Assembly: GCA_036937835.1 (NCBI GenBank)
Contig: CM072861.1
Coordinates: forward strand, 18,900,001 to 18,964,000
Source: Pampus argenteus
Lineage: Eukaryota; Chordata; Actinopteri; Scombriformes; Stromateidae
DNA length: 64,000 nucleotides
Direction of reading: 5' to 3'
The position numbers and the translations under genes were made by a program. Position 1 is the first letter of the stretch. Each line of letters opens with the position of its first letter. Of this stretch, positions 37,193-47,200 are shown piece after piece. The notes under the pieces were generated by a model that was given only the letters and a program-made list of their open reading frames with translations, had not been told where the DNA came from and did no database searches.

Positions 37193-37361
37193 TAGGATAG
37201 CGAAATCACGACCCGCCCTACGCTGCCCCTGATTGGCTAATACTCGTTGCTTTCGTTGTTTCGAGTTTAGGTATGAGGAGTAAGATTGGCCACATTACGG
37301 TAAAATATCAGGATCATCCAATCAGAGGCAGAGTAGGGCGGGTCACAACTTCGCCATACTA
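37193..37361. mobile_element. MITE-like element with 44-bp terminal inverted repeats
   Basis: The first about 44 bp (37193-37236) and the last about 44 bp (37318-37361) are inverted copies with roughly 80% identity. The shared core is GACCCGCCCTAC, then CTGCC and CTGATTGG. The ends read TAG...CTA, so a TA target duplication is possible. The element is about 170 bp, has no coding capacity, and sits about 570 bp upstream of the gdf9 start codon. Each arm carries a CCAAT box (as ATTGG or CCAAT) and a third ATTGG lies at 37285-37289. Confidence 0.65.
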
Positions 37362-37866
37362 GGCTTTATTCAGATTGTCAGATATGACTTTAAAATTACC
37401 CGCAAAACGGCAAAATTATGAAATTCCTTTAATAGAGCAGAATACGAGGGGTATTGTTTTGTAAAATATGTTTTAATACATTCTTTAGCGTTAAGTTAAA
37501 CACTCATAAAAGCACCGGATGTTGGCCAAATATTTTTGGGGCTCTTGAAGCCCGTGTGCCTGCTATGGAAAGACGATCCTTTAGGGAGGAAATGTGTGTT
37601 TTATTTACTTCACTTTTATGTTCATGATTTTTCACTTTTTGAATCTTATTTTGATTCTACTGCCCTGTTAGGTGACAACCAGGTGTACAGTGGATTACAG
37701 TGTGGTTTAATTCAATTTAACTATGCTATCATTTAAAACTTGCCCCTTGCCATTTTTTTTGATTACTCAGTATAATATTACAACTGAAAGTGAACAAGCA
37801 ATAAATAGCCTCTTTACCTGACACGGGAGTTGATTGGGAGCACCTGCGCTTGTTGATCAGCGACGG

Positions 37867-37872
37867 CACGTG
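37867..37872. promoter_or_regulatory. E-box CACGTG upstream of gdf9
   Basis: Palindromic E-box 60 bp before the gdf9 ATG. A CACCTG E-box lies about 30 bp further upstream and a TATA-like ATAAATAG at 37801. Oocyte bHLH factors such as Figla act through E-boxes in other oocyte genes; the link here is inference. Confidence 0.35.
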
Positions 37873-37931
37873 CGTGGTCCTGTTGACCTCGAGCTCTTAG
37901 CGGAGAGCTTTGACTGGTTTAGTTGTTTACA

Positions 37932-39623
37932 ATGGAAAAACCAATGCTAATGTCAGCTGTCCTTCGTTATTTTCGCAATGTTATGTTACTGCTCCTGGTC
38001 ACTTGTAGCTGCCTGCTGGTTAGATCTTCTCTTGCCCCCACTGATGCGCTGCACAACCTGGGCGACTTCACCCAGTGCCCGTACGGCAGCATCTTCTCCC
38101 CGCTGTTTAAAGCCTTGTCAGAGCACGGAGGGTCGAGGTGGAACCTAGGTTTGAAGAAAAAGATGAAACCTGAGCACAGATACGTGAAATATCTGACGGA
38201 AGTTTACAAGAAGTCATCCAGAGTGCAGAGGAGTTTGGACGGGAGTAAAATCTACAACACGGTGCGACTGATCAAGCCACAAGATGAATGTCTTGCAAAA
38301 AATAATAAAGGTGAGCAAGTTAAACATAACATAATACGACTTTACATTAGTACAATTCAGTGTACAGAACATTCACAGCAGTTTGCACACTTGCACATGA
38401 AGATTTTCTCATGAAAAGCTAAAAGAAAACCACTACTGGCAAATCTGTCAAAGCTACAGCTTTTGACACTCAGAGTACATGTAAGATGATGCAAAAAGGC
38501 CATAACATGACCAAATTATGTTGTGGCTTAGAGTTTATAGGATCTTATGAGGAGGTAAATGATGTACCTGATAGTGTAGATGTCAGATTGTTTACATGAC
38601 AGGGGAAAAAAGATGGATATATTTCCCCTGGCTAAATATTTTAATTGTAATAATGAGTACACAAACATTATCATGCTTTGTTTTCTGATATTTTCCTCAG
38701 AGAGTTTTATGCAGGATCTTTCCTACAGACTCGATCAAGTACGAAAAAAAGAGCAACTTCTGAAGTCGGCCCTGCTGTACAACTTGGACCATGTCAACTC
38801 TGTGTGCTACCTGAGTATCAAGGAGCAGGAGCACTTGAACGAGTGTCAACTGTGTCCTGGGATCCACCACACACTGAACTTCACAGCCAGCGCAGGAAGG
38901 AAGAACAGGAGAAACTGGATGGAGGTTGACATTACCATGTTTCTTCAGCCTCTCTTAAAGTTTCAGAAGCAGAATATACACCTTCTCATCAACGTCACCT
39001 GCCCAGAGGAACAAAAAGCTAGGAGTGATGACCGTAAAGGCCCTCTGGAGTTCACCCTGAGGTCCCCTCCTCTGCTTCTTTATCTCAGTGACACCAGCAA
39101 AGTTGCCCATCAGAGGTTACTGGTCAATGCTAAAGCAAATCAACCGTCCGCTGCTGCAAACGCATTTCACAAGCAGATGGTTTTCAAACCAGAACAGAGA
39201 CTCGGGCACAAAAGGAGATGGAAGAGGGAATCTCCAAAGAGCAAACAAGGAGATAAAAGCCTGGATATCCACCTTCCTGAGCTTCTTCCGAGCTCTGAAT
39301 TCCCAACAAGTGACTGTGCCTTGTATGATTTCAGGGTGCGATTCAGCCAGCTCAAACTGGATCACTGGATTGTTTTCCCACCAAAATACAACCCCAGGTA
39401 CTGCAGAGGCATCTGCCCGAGGACCATGGGCTTCATCTATGGTTCGCCTGTCCACACCATGGTGCAAAACATCATATATGAGAAGCTTGACTCCTCTGTG
39501 CCAAGGCCCTCTTGCATCCCCTCCCATTACAGCCCACTGAGTGTCATGATCTTTGAAGAGGACGGCTCCTATGTCTATAAGGAGTTTGAAGATATGGTTG
39601 CCACCAGGTGCACGTGTCGTTAA
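37932..39623 (+). CDS. gdf9: growth differentiation factor 9
   Basis: Oocyte-secreted TGF-beta family ligand that controls folliculogenesis. Two coding exons, 37932-38310 and 38701-39623, give 433 residues; the two-exon structure is typical of GDF9/BMP15. N-terminal signal peptide (hydrophobic VMLLLLVTCSCLLV), long propeptide, furin-type site in HKRRWKR (about 297-302), then a C-terminal cystine-knot domain: SDCALYDFRVRFSQLKLDHW, PPKYNPRYCRGICPRTMGF, RPSCIPSHYSPLSV, and the end ATRCTCR. Only six knot cysteines are present. The one that normally makes the inter-chain disulfide is replaced by Ser in RPSC, the hallmark of GDF9/BMP15. The ATG is preferred to an in-frame TTG three codons upstream. 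A poly(A) signal may be at 40359. Confidence 0.95.
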
Positions 39624-40740
39624 GCCATCTAGCAGTATGTCTTTTTTTTCCTCCCTCTTTTTACAAGCTGAATACAGCATCACCACAAATCCATGCATCA
39701 GAGACTCTGACCAGGCTGTGATTTCATTAATTTATTAAGAAATTTGATCTGGAGCAGTTGTGTTTACTTAATCCAAAAGTATTTTATCCCTGTGAAAAAT
39801 GTGGAGACGTAACATTTATTTCCTTTTTTGTCAAAGCGAGAAAGGGTGCAATGGCATCCTATTCTTCAACTTACTGTTTGTAATGTGGTATTGAATCTGA
39901 CACACTGAATCTGAAGAAGAAAATGTGTGAAAATGTATATTAAGTTATTTTTTTGTTAACTTATTTTGGGTGGGTGGTCTTTCATTAATCCTTAATTTAA
40001 CACAGTTGTCATGTTTTAAGTAGCCCTGTTCTGGATAAAAGATGAAACGGTCAAACTCTTATCAAACCTTTTACATTTTATTCCTGGAGATTACTGACAG
40101 CTGTCTGAACGGCAGCTGTCATAATGTCCATAACGAAAACTGTCAAGGTTTCAGTGTGTATGTGTATGTGTGTGTGTGTGTGTATTACTTCTGGTCACTG
40201 AGTGACTGCATCCGTATGAATTTGTACTGGTTGAATGTGACCAAATGCATGTCATGTCTATTTATGCAAATTTGAATGAATTCACTGTATGTCTGTGCTC
40301 AGCTTAGGGATAATCAAAGGAATGAAAATATGTAGACATATTCTCTGAAAAGTTGGAAAATAAAAAAATAATAGCATGCATAAATGTTGTCTCTGTCTGC
40401 ATATAGCCGGCTGGAAATGCTGATACAATATAAGGAAATGTACTAAAGAATAGAGAAATATTCCTACTCTAAGAGATGAAGAGAGTTTAGGGTTATATTT
40501 GCCAGAAGTACCAATTACTCTCCTGTACAGCTGCCTCTTATATATGTGTATATGTGCATCCATGGTCATGACTATGTTGTGGAAATGTAGACTTTATGTA
40601 CCTTTTTGTGCATTGTCTAGACAGGTCTGTGAATACATCTTTGGTGAACTTTGAACCGGAAAAAAAAGTCACTTTCAGTGTTTTTTTTTTTTTAGCTTGA
40701 CAAAAACTCCAGTCCATTAGATGGCGACCATTCACTTAAC
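39624..40740. other. gdf9 3'UTR and spacer
   Basis: AT-rich; candidate AATAAA at 40359-40364 for gdf9. A short TG run near 40168. An ETS/GABP-type CCGGAA at 40656-40661 may already belong to the uqcrq promoter. Confidence 0.45.
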
Positions 40741-40817
40741 GTTGACGTCCCATAGACGTTTAGATATAAAGGAACGAAACCGGAACTCATCAGGAAACAG
40801 CGGTGAGACGCAGTACG
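40741..40817 (+). promoter_or_regulatory. uqcrq promoter and non-coding first exon
   Basis: TGACGTC (CRE-like, 40743), a TATA-like TAGATATAAAG (40761) and CCGGAA (40780, ETS/GABP type) precede a donor (CAGTACG, then GTAAGC) whose exon ends at 40817. GABP (NRF-2) sites are common in nuclear genes for respiratory-chain subunits. The exact start site is inferred. Confidence 0.45.
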
Positions 40818-41228
40818 GTAAGCTTCAATGTCACGATTTTAATGTTGTAGCTTTGCTTCAGTTTACCGACATTATGTACATTGTGTAAAGTATCACCGTC
40901 AATGTGAGTAAGGAGTGACTTCAGTTTAGCTTATTTCGAGCCAACGGCCACTGTGACGTGTTAGTGAAGGAGAAGGTTCAAGGTCTCTGTTTGTACCTTA
41001 GCAACCAGCTAGCGTTAGCATACCGAGGCTAAGCTAGTGGTTGATGCTAACATTCAGCTACCACGAAGTAACGTTATTCGTATCCTTTATTTAAGTATAA
41101 ATACAATGCAAAAATATTACATTACAAGTAAAGGTCCTGCTTACCGAAGTATCAGTGTGTAGACTGCATGGTACTGTTGTAGCTGCTGGAGGTAGAGCTA
41201 GTACTTTATATTCAGTTAGCTAGTTTAG

Positions 41229-41500
41229 TGGTTCCCAACCTAGAGGTCGGACCCCTTCAGAGGGTCACCAGATAAATCTGAGGGGTCGTGAGATGATTAA
41301 TGGGAGATTTGATGAAAAATCAAAGCCCTGATGCACATTTGTTTTCTTTCATTTTTTGGTGAAATGTTGGATCATTTGAATATTTATTGAACAACCCACT
41401 ATTCAGGGGGGGCTGTTATAATATAATATACATCTGAAAATGTGACCCTGACTACACGCTGCCATTTATAAGACTTCAAAAGCCAAACAATGTTGGAAAC
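41229..41500 (+). repeat. hAT-type non-autonomous repeat (GTGGTTCCCAACC)
   Basis: Starts with AGTGGTTCCCAACCTAGAGG, then GGACCCCTTCAGAGGGTC and ATAAATCTGAGGGGTCGTGA, strings familiar from dispersed hAT-derived elements in vertebrate genomes. It lies in uqcrq intron 1. Family recognised from memory, not a search. Confidence 0.55.
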
Positions 41501-41589
41501 CACAAGTTTCATCTTTAACAATGTGTTGTGTTAAAAAGTTACATTATCTCTTGTCATATTTTAATCTGAAAAGTAACTGAAGCCGTCAG

Positions 41590-41700
41590 ATAAATGTAGT
41601 AACATCGAATGGAAATACTCAAGTAAAGTACAAGTACCTCAACATTGTACTTGGGTACAGTAATTGAGTGGATGTACTTAGTTAATTTCCACCACTGTTA
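41590..41700 (+). repeat. teleost interspersed repeat (CTCAAGTAAAGTACAAGTAC ... TTTCCACCACTG)
   Basis: Carries ACTCAAGTAAAGTACAAGTA, CTTGGGTACAGTAATTGAG and TTAGTTAATTTCCACCACTG. It is the same family as the repeats at 32250-32999 and 54690-54960, here in the opposite orientation to the former. Confidence 0.55.
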
Positions 41701-41986
41701 TTTCACAGCTGTGCATCTAACCTCTGTAATCTTGCATGATGATGTTTATCTATGTTGAGTTATTATGAAAATAACATTACTTAATTTTTAGTCTAAAGAT
41801 AAATAGATAGATAGTTTAAAGATAAATAGGTAGTTGTTTTAACCTTTTTTCGCCATCATCAAGTAGCTACATCTTCAAAACACGACACAACAAATATGAT
41901 TTACGTTATATCCAGCCGTGTGATTTATTGCTTAAGTTTCACATTTAATTTCTTATTGTCATTTTCAGATCAGCTCTCCAGTAAAC

Positions 41987-42849
41987 ATGGGATTCCAATT
42001 TGGAAATTTGGCCAAGGTCAGGCATGTAATCACATACAGTCTGTCCCCCTTTGAGCAGAGGGCTTTCCCCAACTTCTTCTACAAAGGAATCCCCAATGTG
42101 TGGAGAAGGACCACATCTTCTTTCTTCAAAATTGCCCCCCGTGAGTTTTTTTTCCCTTTTTGTATGCCAGTTTTTACATATCATACAGTCATTAAAATCT
42201 TTTCAATATTTGTATTGGCACATATTTGGAAATGTTCATCAGGTACAAGAATCAAGATACATAATTTCCATAAAGCAGTCCTCCTATATTCAGTTGTAAC
42301 GGACTTTTTCCACATTGGGGTTTACCAGTTGTCCATTCCCTTTTCTGAAACATTTGAGTTGTTTGTGCGTAATAATAAAATATAGAGCTTTCACACACTG
42401 TTTACTTTACAAATGTTATGCACCAAGTTATTCAAAACTTTGAAAAATGAATCTGAGATGGATTTATTCCCTTGCACAAATGTGTGCTTACTGTTTCAAA
42501 CCTGTTTTTAGTGTTTGCCACCTTGCCTTTTCTAGTAATAAAACTATATCCTGACCTAAAGAAAGAATGGGGCTTTGTAATTTTACTTGCAAACATTGTA
42601 TGCTGTATAGTTAAACTTAAATGTAATAAAGAAAAAAAATATATACATTTTTATAAATAAAGTTGTTTGGAAATTTAAGATTAGTACAGCAAATGCAGCC
42701 AACCTTGCATAAATTAGCACGCGCTAATTTAGTTTTATGATCTTCCTTTTGCAGCTATGATAATCATGTACTTGACGTACAGTTGGGGCAACGACATCTA
42801 TGCACAGGGCAAGAGGAAGAACCCCGCTGACTTCGAGAACGACGAGTGA
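41987..42849 (+). CDS. uqcrq: cytochrome b-c1 complex subunit 8
   Basis: Small single-pass subunit (QP-C) of mitochondrial complex III, in the inner membrane next to cytochrome b. Two coding exons, 41987-42140 and 42755-42849, give 82 residues, the same length as human UQCRQ. The 5'UTR is split by a 1.15-kb intron (exon 2 begins at 41969 after TTTTCAG). Conserved: FGNLAKVRHVITYSLSPFEQ, GIPNVWRR, the membrane helix MIIMYLTYSWG, and the C-terminal KRKNPADFEND. No cleavable presequence is expected. The poly(A) signal is at 42894-42899, only 45 bp after the stop. Confidence 0.96.
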
Positions 42850-42893
42850 ACTGTCAGTTTTCTGTTGTTGATCCCGAATCTACATGTTTCACC

Positions 42894-42899
42894 AATAAA
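42894..42899 (+). other. uqcrq poly(A) signal
   Basis: AATAAA 45 bp after the uqcrq stop codon. Confidence 0.65.
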
Positions 42900-43077
42900 G
42901 ATGCAAAATATTTATGTCAAATCAGTCCTGACTGTATTAATTCGGCCATCTCCTCTTGGAAAACCTGTCAAGTTGTTAAAAGTCATTCAGGTGTGTGGAT
43001 TCTGAAAGTGTGTCAGGATTTATGTTTATGTGAAGTAAATGTCAAATAATGCTAGTCTTACAAGCTTTATTATACAA

Positions 43078-43330
43078 TTAGAGCTGTGAATTATTCAGTC
43101 AATTGACAGAAAATGACACTAATCAAGAAATTTATCGAGCCAGAAATGTCTACAGGAATGTTTTTTTCCTCTTTCTAAATGTATTTTGGACTGTGGGTCA
43201 AACCAAATACACCACCTGTAGTGTGATCATGACTTTTCACAGTTTCTGACACATTAGAGACTAATATCAAAATGAAGTAAGGGACAGATTAATCAATAGT
43301 ACAAATAATATTCCAATGATAACTCAATAT
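43078..43330 (+). repeat. decayed teleost interspersed repeat, hAT-like, copy 4
   Basis: Begins with ATTAGAGCTGTGAATTATTC followed by GTCAATTGACAGAAAATGAC, and later has CAGATTAATCAATAG. The words fit the family seen in the gabrb2 intron but are strongly diverged, so ends and identity are uncertain. Confidence 0.4.
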
Positions 43331-44017
43331 TGTGTATTTTATGTGTAGGGTAAGGCAGTTGGTATAAGATTTATCAAAGCACATTTAAGACACTAAAAAG
43401 GCAGCTTATGTAAGCAGTTGCTTTATGTGCATGGTTATGTGTTTTTTTTATTTATGAGTAGGTGCTACAGCATTAATAACAACACACAACATAAAGAAAT
43501 GTATGTATTTCATTACACCGTTTATTGTTTTTTGGCTTTAGGATAGATTAGTGCCACCTACTGATCTGGAGTGTAGACTAAAGACCTCCCCTCTTAACAT
43601 TTCTACCAAAGAATTACAGTCACAACAATAAACAAAATAGTCATAGTTAAATAACACTTCACACTTTCCATTATTAGGCGAGAACTGTTTTAGACCAGTA
43701 TGACCATTCCTTAATCTTGTTATATCTCTAAAGATATATTACTAAGGTTTTTTTTATTTCCATATAATATGTTTAAGTTGATCATACATTCAATAATTTT
43801 ACACATGTGGGATGTCAATGCAGCTGGTCTATAGTAGTTAGATGGATTGGTTGGATCTTTTCTCTACTATAACTGCTTGTTTTCAATGTTTTGGTAACTT
43901 TCCTTTCCTGCCAAACCTTGTTATATAAATATAACATGACCTCTAACGCTACATCAGATCATTAAAACTGGATGTGGTACAGCAATATGTCGGGGGACCC
44001 TGAGCTGCCTTTCCTGG

Positions 44018-44032
44018 CCGCTAGGGGGCGCT
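44018..44032 (+). promoter_or_regulatory. CTCF-like core motif upstream of hspa4
   Basis: CCGCTAGGGGGCGCT matches all CTCF core positions as I know them. It lies 260 bp upstream of the hspa4 start codon. A weaker opposite-strand match (GTGCCACCTACTGA) lies at 43551-43564. Confidence 0.55.
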
Positions 44033-44292
44033 TTATCGTGCGCAGCGTCTCTGCAGTCGGATGCTATTGGTCCGTGTGACAGACTGAACATCCCTGAACG
44101 CTATCACGCATCAGCCGGCGTTACCGCACCGCATGTTGCCGCTGCTTAGCTTCATGGGACAAGAACCAGGCTGGATCACCGTCCGCTGACTCAAGCCCAC
44201 CGTAGCTGCCGCTGTCACCCTGAGCTCTCAGCTGTTTTCCTGTTCTTCCCTGTAATTGCTGCACTCAACGTTGTTCAAGTCAGCCAGTGAAG

Positions 44293-47200
44293 ATGTCAGT
44301 TGTCGGATTTGACGTCGGGTTCATGAGCTGCTATGTAGCAGTAGCCAGAGCCGGAGGGATTGAAACGGTCGCTAATGAATACAGCGACAGATGTACACCG
44401 TAAGTACGGCTAACCACGCCATTTATGTTGTATAACCTGCTCTGATAACAAGTCGGGAGTGTAAATTAATTCGCTTGTGTTCATACTAACACTGAGGGCT
44501 GTTTAACATCGCTAGCTAGCTAGTTAGCATGCTAACGGTTTCACAACAGGAAAAGGCATGTGAGTGCTAAAGCTAATGCTAGCTGAGCTGTAGCTGAAAC
44601 GAACCCCATTGTGACTTGAAAGAAATCCTGGTGCCTCACTTGATGAAATGCTGGCTGTCCATCTATAATAAGACCGTCGAAATAATCTAATCTCTGGTAA
44701 TCGACCTGTTCAGACAGGTGAAGGGTGTGTTTTTTTTTCGTTTTTTTTTTCTTTCTTTCTTTCTTTTTTTTTTTTTACTGCAGGCATAAATGAGCGCATG
44801 ATGGGAGGAGGCCGGATCCTAGCTGTCAAAACGGCTTTATCACTTCATTGTACACCTTTTCTTCTTCTTTTTTTTTAATCTTCGTGATCCATTAAAAGAA
44901 ACGACAGATGGGTTATAATAGATTTTTACATAGGCTACATTTATATATAACATCAAAAACAACCAGCTCATGAAATCTTCATCGTCACTATCAATTACCT
45001 GTTTAATACTGGTTACATCAACCCAATGAAAAACTGAAATGTGTTTTCTGTTTGTAGAGCATGCGTTTCTTTTGGACCACGGAATCGATCAATTGGTGCA
45101 GCTGCAAAAAGCCAGGTAGGTGCTACAACAAAAGAGGAGAGTATGGCCTTGCACAATGTTCGTACAGACATTTGATTCTTTTTTTTCTTCTTCTGTTAAA
45201 CAGGTTGTCACAAACTGCAAGAATACAGTCCAAGGGTTCAAGAGGTTTCATGGAAGGGCTTTCTCAGATCCGTATGTGCAGGGTCTCAAATCCAGTTTGG
45301 TCTACGATATTGCACAAATGCCCGTGGGAACAACTGGTATCAAAGTAAGAGAGGAATGAGAAATATTCACTCATCATTACATTGATCTGTTATTTTTAGA
45401 TATATATGTGTGTGTGTGTACATGATCCTTGGAAAATTGAATTGTCCACTTGGTTGTTTTGGGTTATTGTTCTGTTCTGTGACATGTCCGGTGCTCATTA
45501 ATGCAGCTTTCAACCAAAGTTTAAAAGCTAACGAGCACTAAAAAGCTTGTTTATTGCACTTGTGACGCAACACATCTGTGCTTCTTGGAGTTGTAAAATG
45601 CCTGTGTCATCACAAGTTTAAGCTACAATATACAATTTGAAACACGTCTTGATAACAATAACTGAGCGAAGGACATTGGTGACTAAAAACATTTGTTTCA
45701 GGTATTATTACATGAAACAAAAAGTCAATGTTTTCATATTTGGAAACATGATTTATGTAATTTAGGTAAAATTAAGTTTTGTTTTGTTTTTGTTTTTTTG
45801 CCCAAAGGTTGAGCTTCATGGTTGTGTTATTTATATTGGCAGCCGTTCTTACCAGTTGTGAACAATAGTGATAATCTTGTCTTATAATTTGACTGTCTCG
45901 GAAGGTCATGTACATGGAGGAGGAGAAGGTGTTCAGCATTGAACAGGTCACTGCCATGTTGCTCACCAAGCTGAAGGAGACAGCGGAAAACGCCCTGAAG
46001 AAGCCTGTGGCTGACTGTGTTGTCTCTGTAAGTCTCACATTGTACCGTACAGTTTTATTTAATGATGTCTTTGTACATGTGCAACGTTTCCTTTGTAGGA
46101 GTATGTAAAAGCTTCGATCCACCCACACAGCTGTTTTCACTAACGTTGCCTGATTAGACCTGTTATCATTATGATTTGGTTCATAGAGTTTGGTGATATA
46201 ATGTAATGATGGTTTCATAGTTACACCCAACTTGACTGTAGAACTAATCAACCAGGGTGATTGCAAACACCTGTGTGAATGTGCAGGGGCCTTTAAGGTA
46301 ATTGAAGAATATTTCAAATGCTTTCATACTGTAACCAGGTTCCCTGCTACTACACCGATGCTGAGAGGAGATCAGTGGTAGATGCTGCACAGATTGCTGG
46401 ACTCAACTGCCTGAGGCTCATGAATGAGACAACTGCAGGTCTGTACAAGGTGTTTTTTGGGCAGGGCAGGGCTTGGGCAACGATAACATCAGCAACATGT
46501 CCTAATAGGCCTTTTTTATAATTTGAGCTGTGTCCCAAATCATAAAAAAATAATAACATATGTTTTACTAACAGGAAATAAAGCAGTATGTGTCCCATTT
46601 AGAATATCACTGCCATTTAAACTTTAGAAAGAGACAGCAAACTGCTTTTCCAAATCCAACAGCAGCATTTTTGTTGTTGTTTTTCGTCAGCAGCTTTTCC
46701 ACCATAGTTTCACATTTAAATTAGCTAATAAACAATATCGTCACAGTAGGGACAAGTGTTCACTAAAAACACTTTTTATTTTTTATTTTTTTTAAAGTAC
46801 ACAACATACTCGCAACCAGCGTAGAATTACTATGTTGTATGTATGGATCAGTAAAGCTTGATTTATAGCTTTACATTAAGGAATTAAAGCTTAATTCAAG
46901 TTTGTGATGGGTGTAAGCATTAAGGCAAGGAAGATGAAGAAAGGCTCAGATATCGTTTCCTCTTTAGTAATACACATCTAGCAACGCTACGTGGAATTCA
47001 GACGACATTATTTGTTGTATTATTCATTTCCTTTCCTCATATGTTATGTCGAAATGTCTTCTGTGAAAAAAAAAGGCCTGTTAATGTGCTGACATGACAA
47101 AATGACTGCACTCTTTGACATTGATTCCACTACTTGTTTACTTCAAAAATATTGTAACACTTGTCCTTACAGTGGCGTTAGCATATGGCATCTATAAGCA

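Larger units (their letters stand above)
42900..44292. other. intergenic region uqcrq / hspa4, with hspa4 promoter
   Basis: A decayed hAT-like repeat occupies about 43078-43330. The right 300 bp is GC-richer and CpG-dense, with an inverted CCAAT (ATTGG, 44068) and a CTCF-like core (44018). In human, LEAP2, AFF4 and ZCCHC10 separate these genes; none is visible here. Confidence 0.5.

Noticed and set aside
39117..39698. 193-codon open frame on the minus strand
   Set aside because: It is the antisense shadow of gdf9 exon 2; no recognisable domain and no codon pattern of its own.
40711..40727. CTCF-like word CCATTAGATGGCGA upstream of uqcrq
   Set aside because: Only 12 of 14 core positions and the mismatches are at informative sites.
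44740..44776. T/C-rich tract in hspa4 intron 1 as a possible functional polypyrimidine element
   Set aside because: No AG acceptor with a coding exon follows; a simple-sequence run.
45772..46317. 181-codon open frame on the minus strand within hspa4
   Set aside because: Overlaps hspa4 exon 4 and flanking introns in antisense; composition does not look like a protein.
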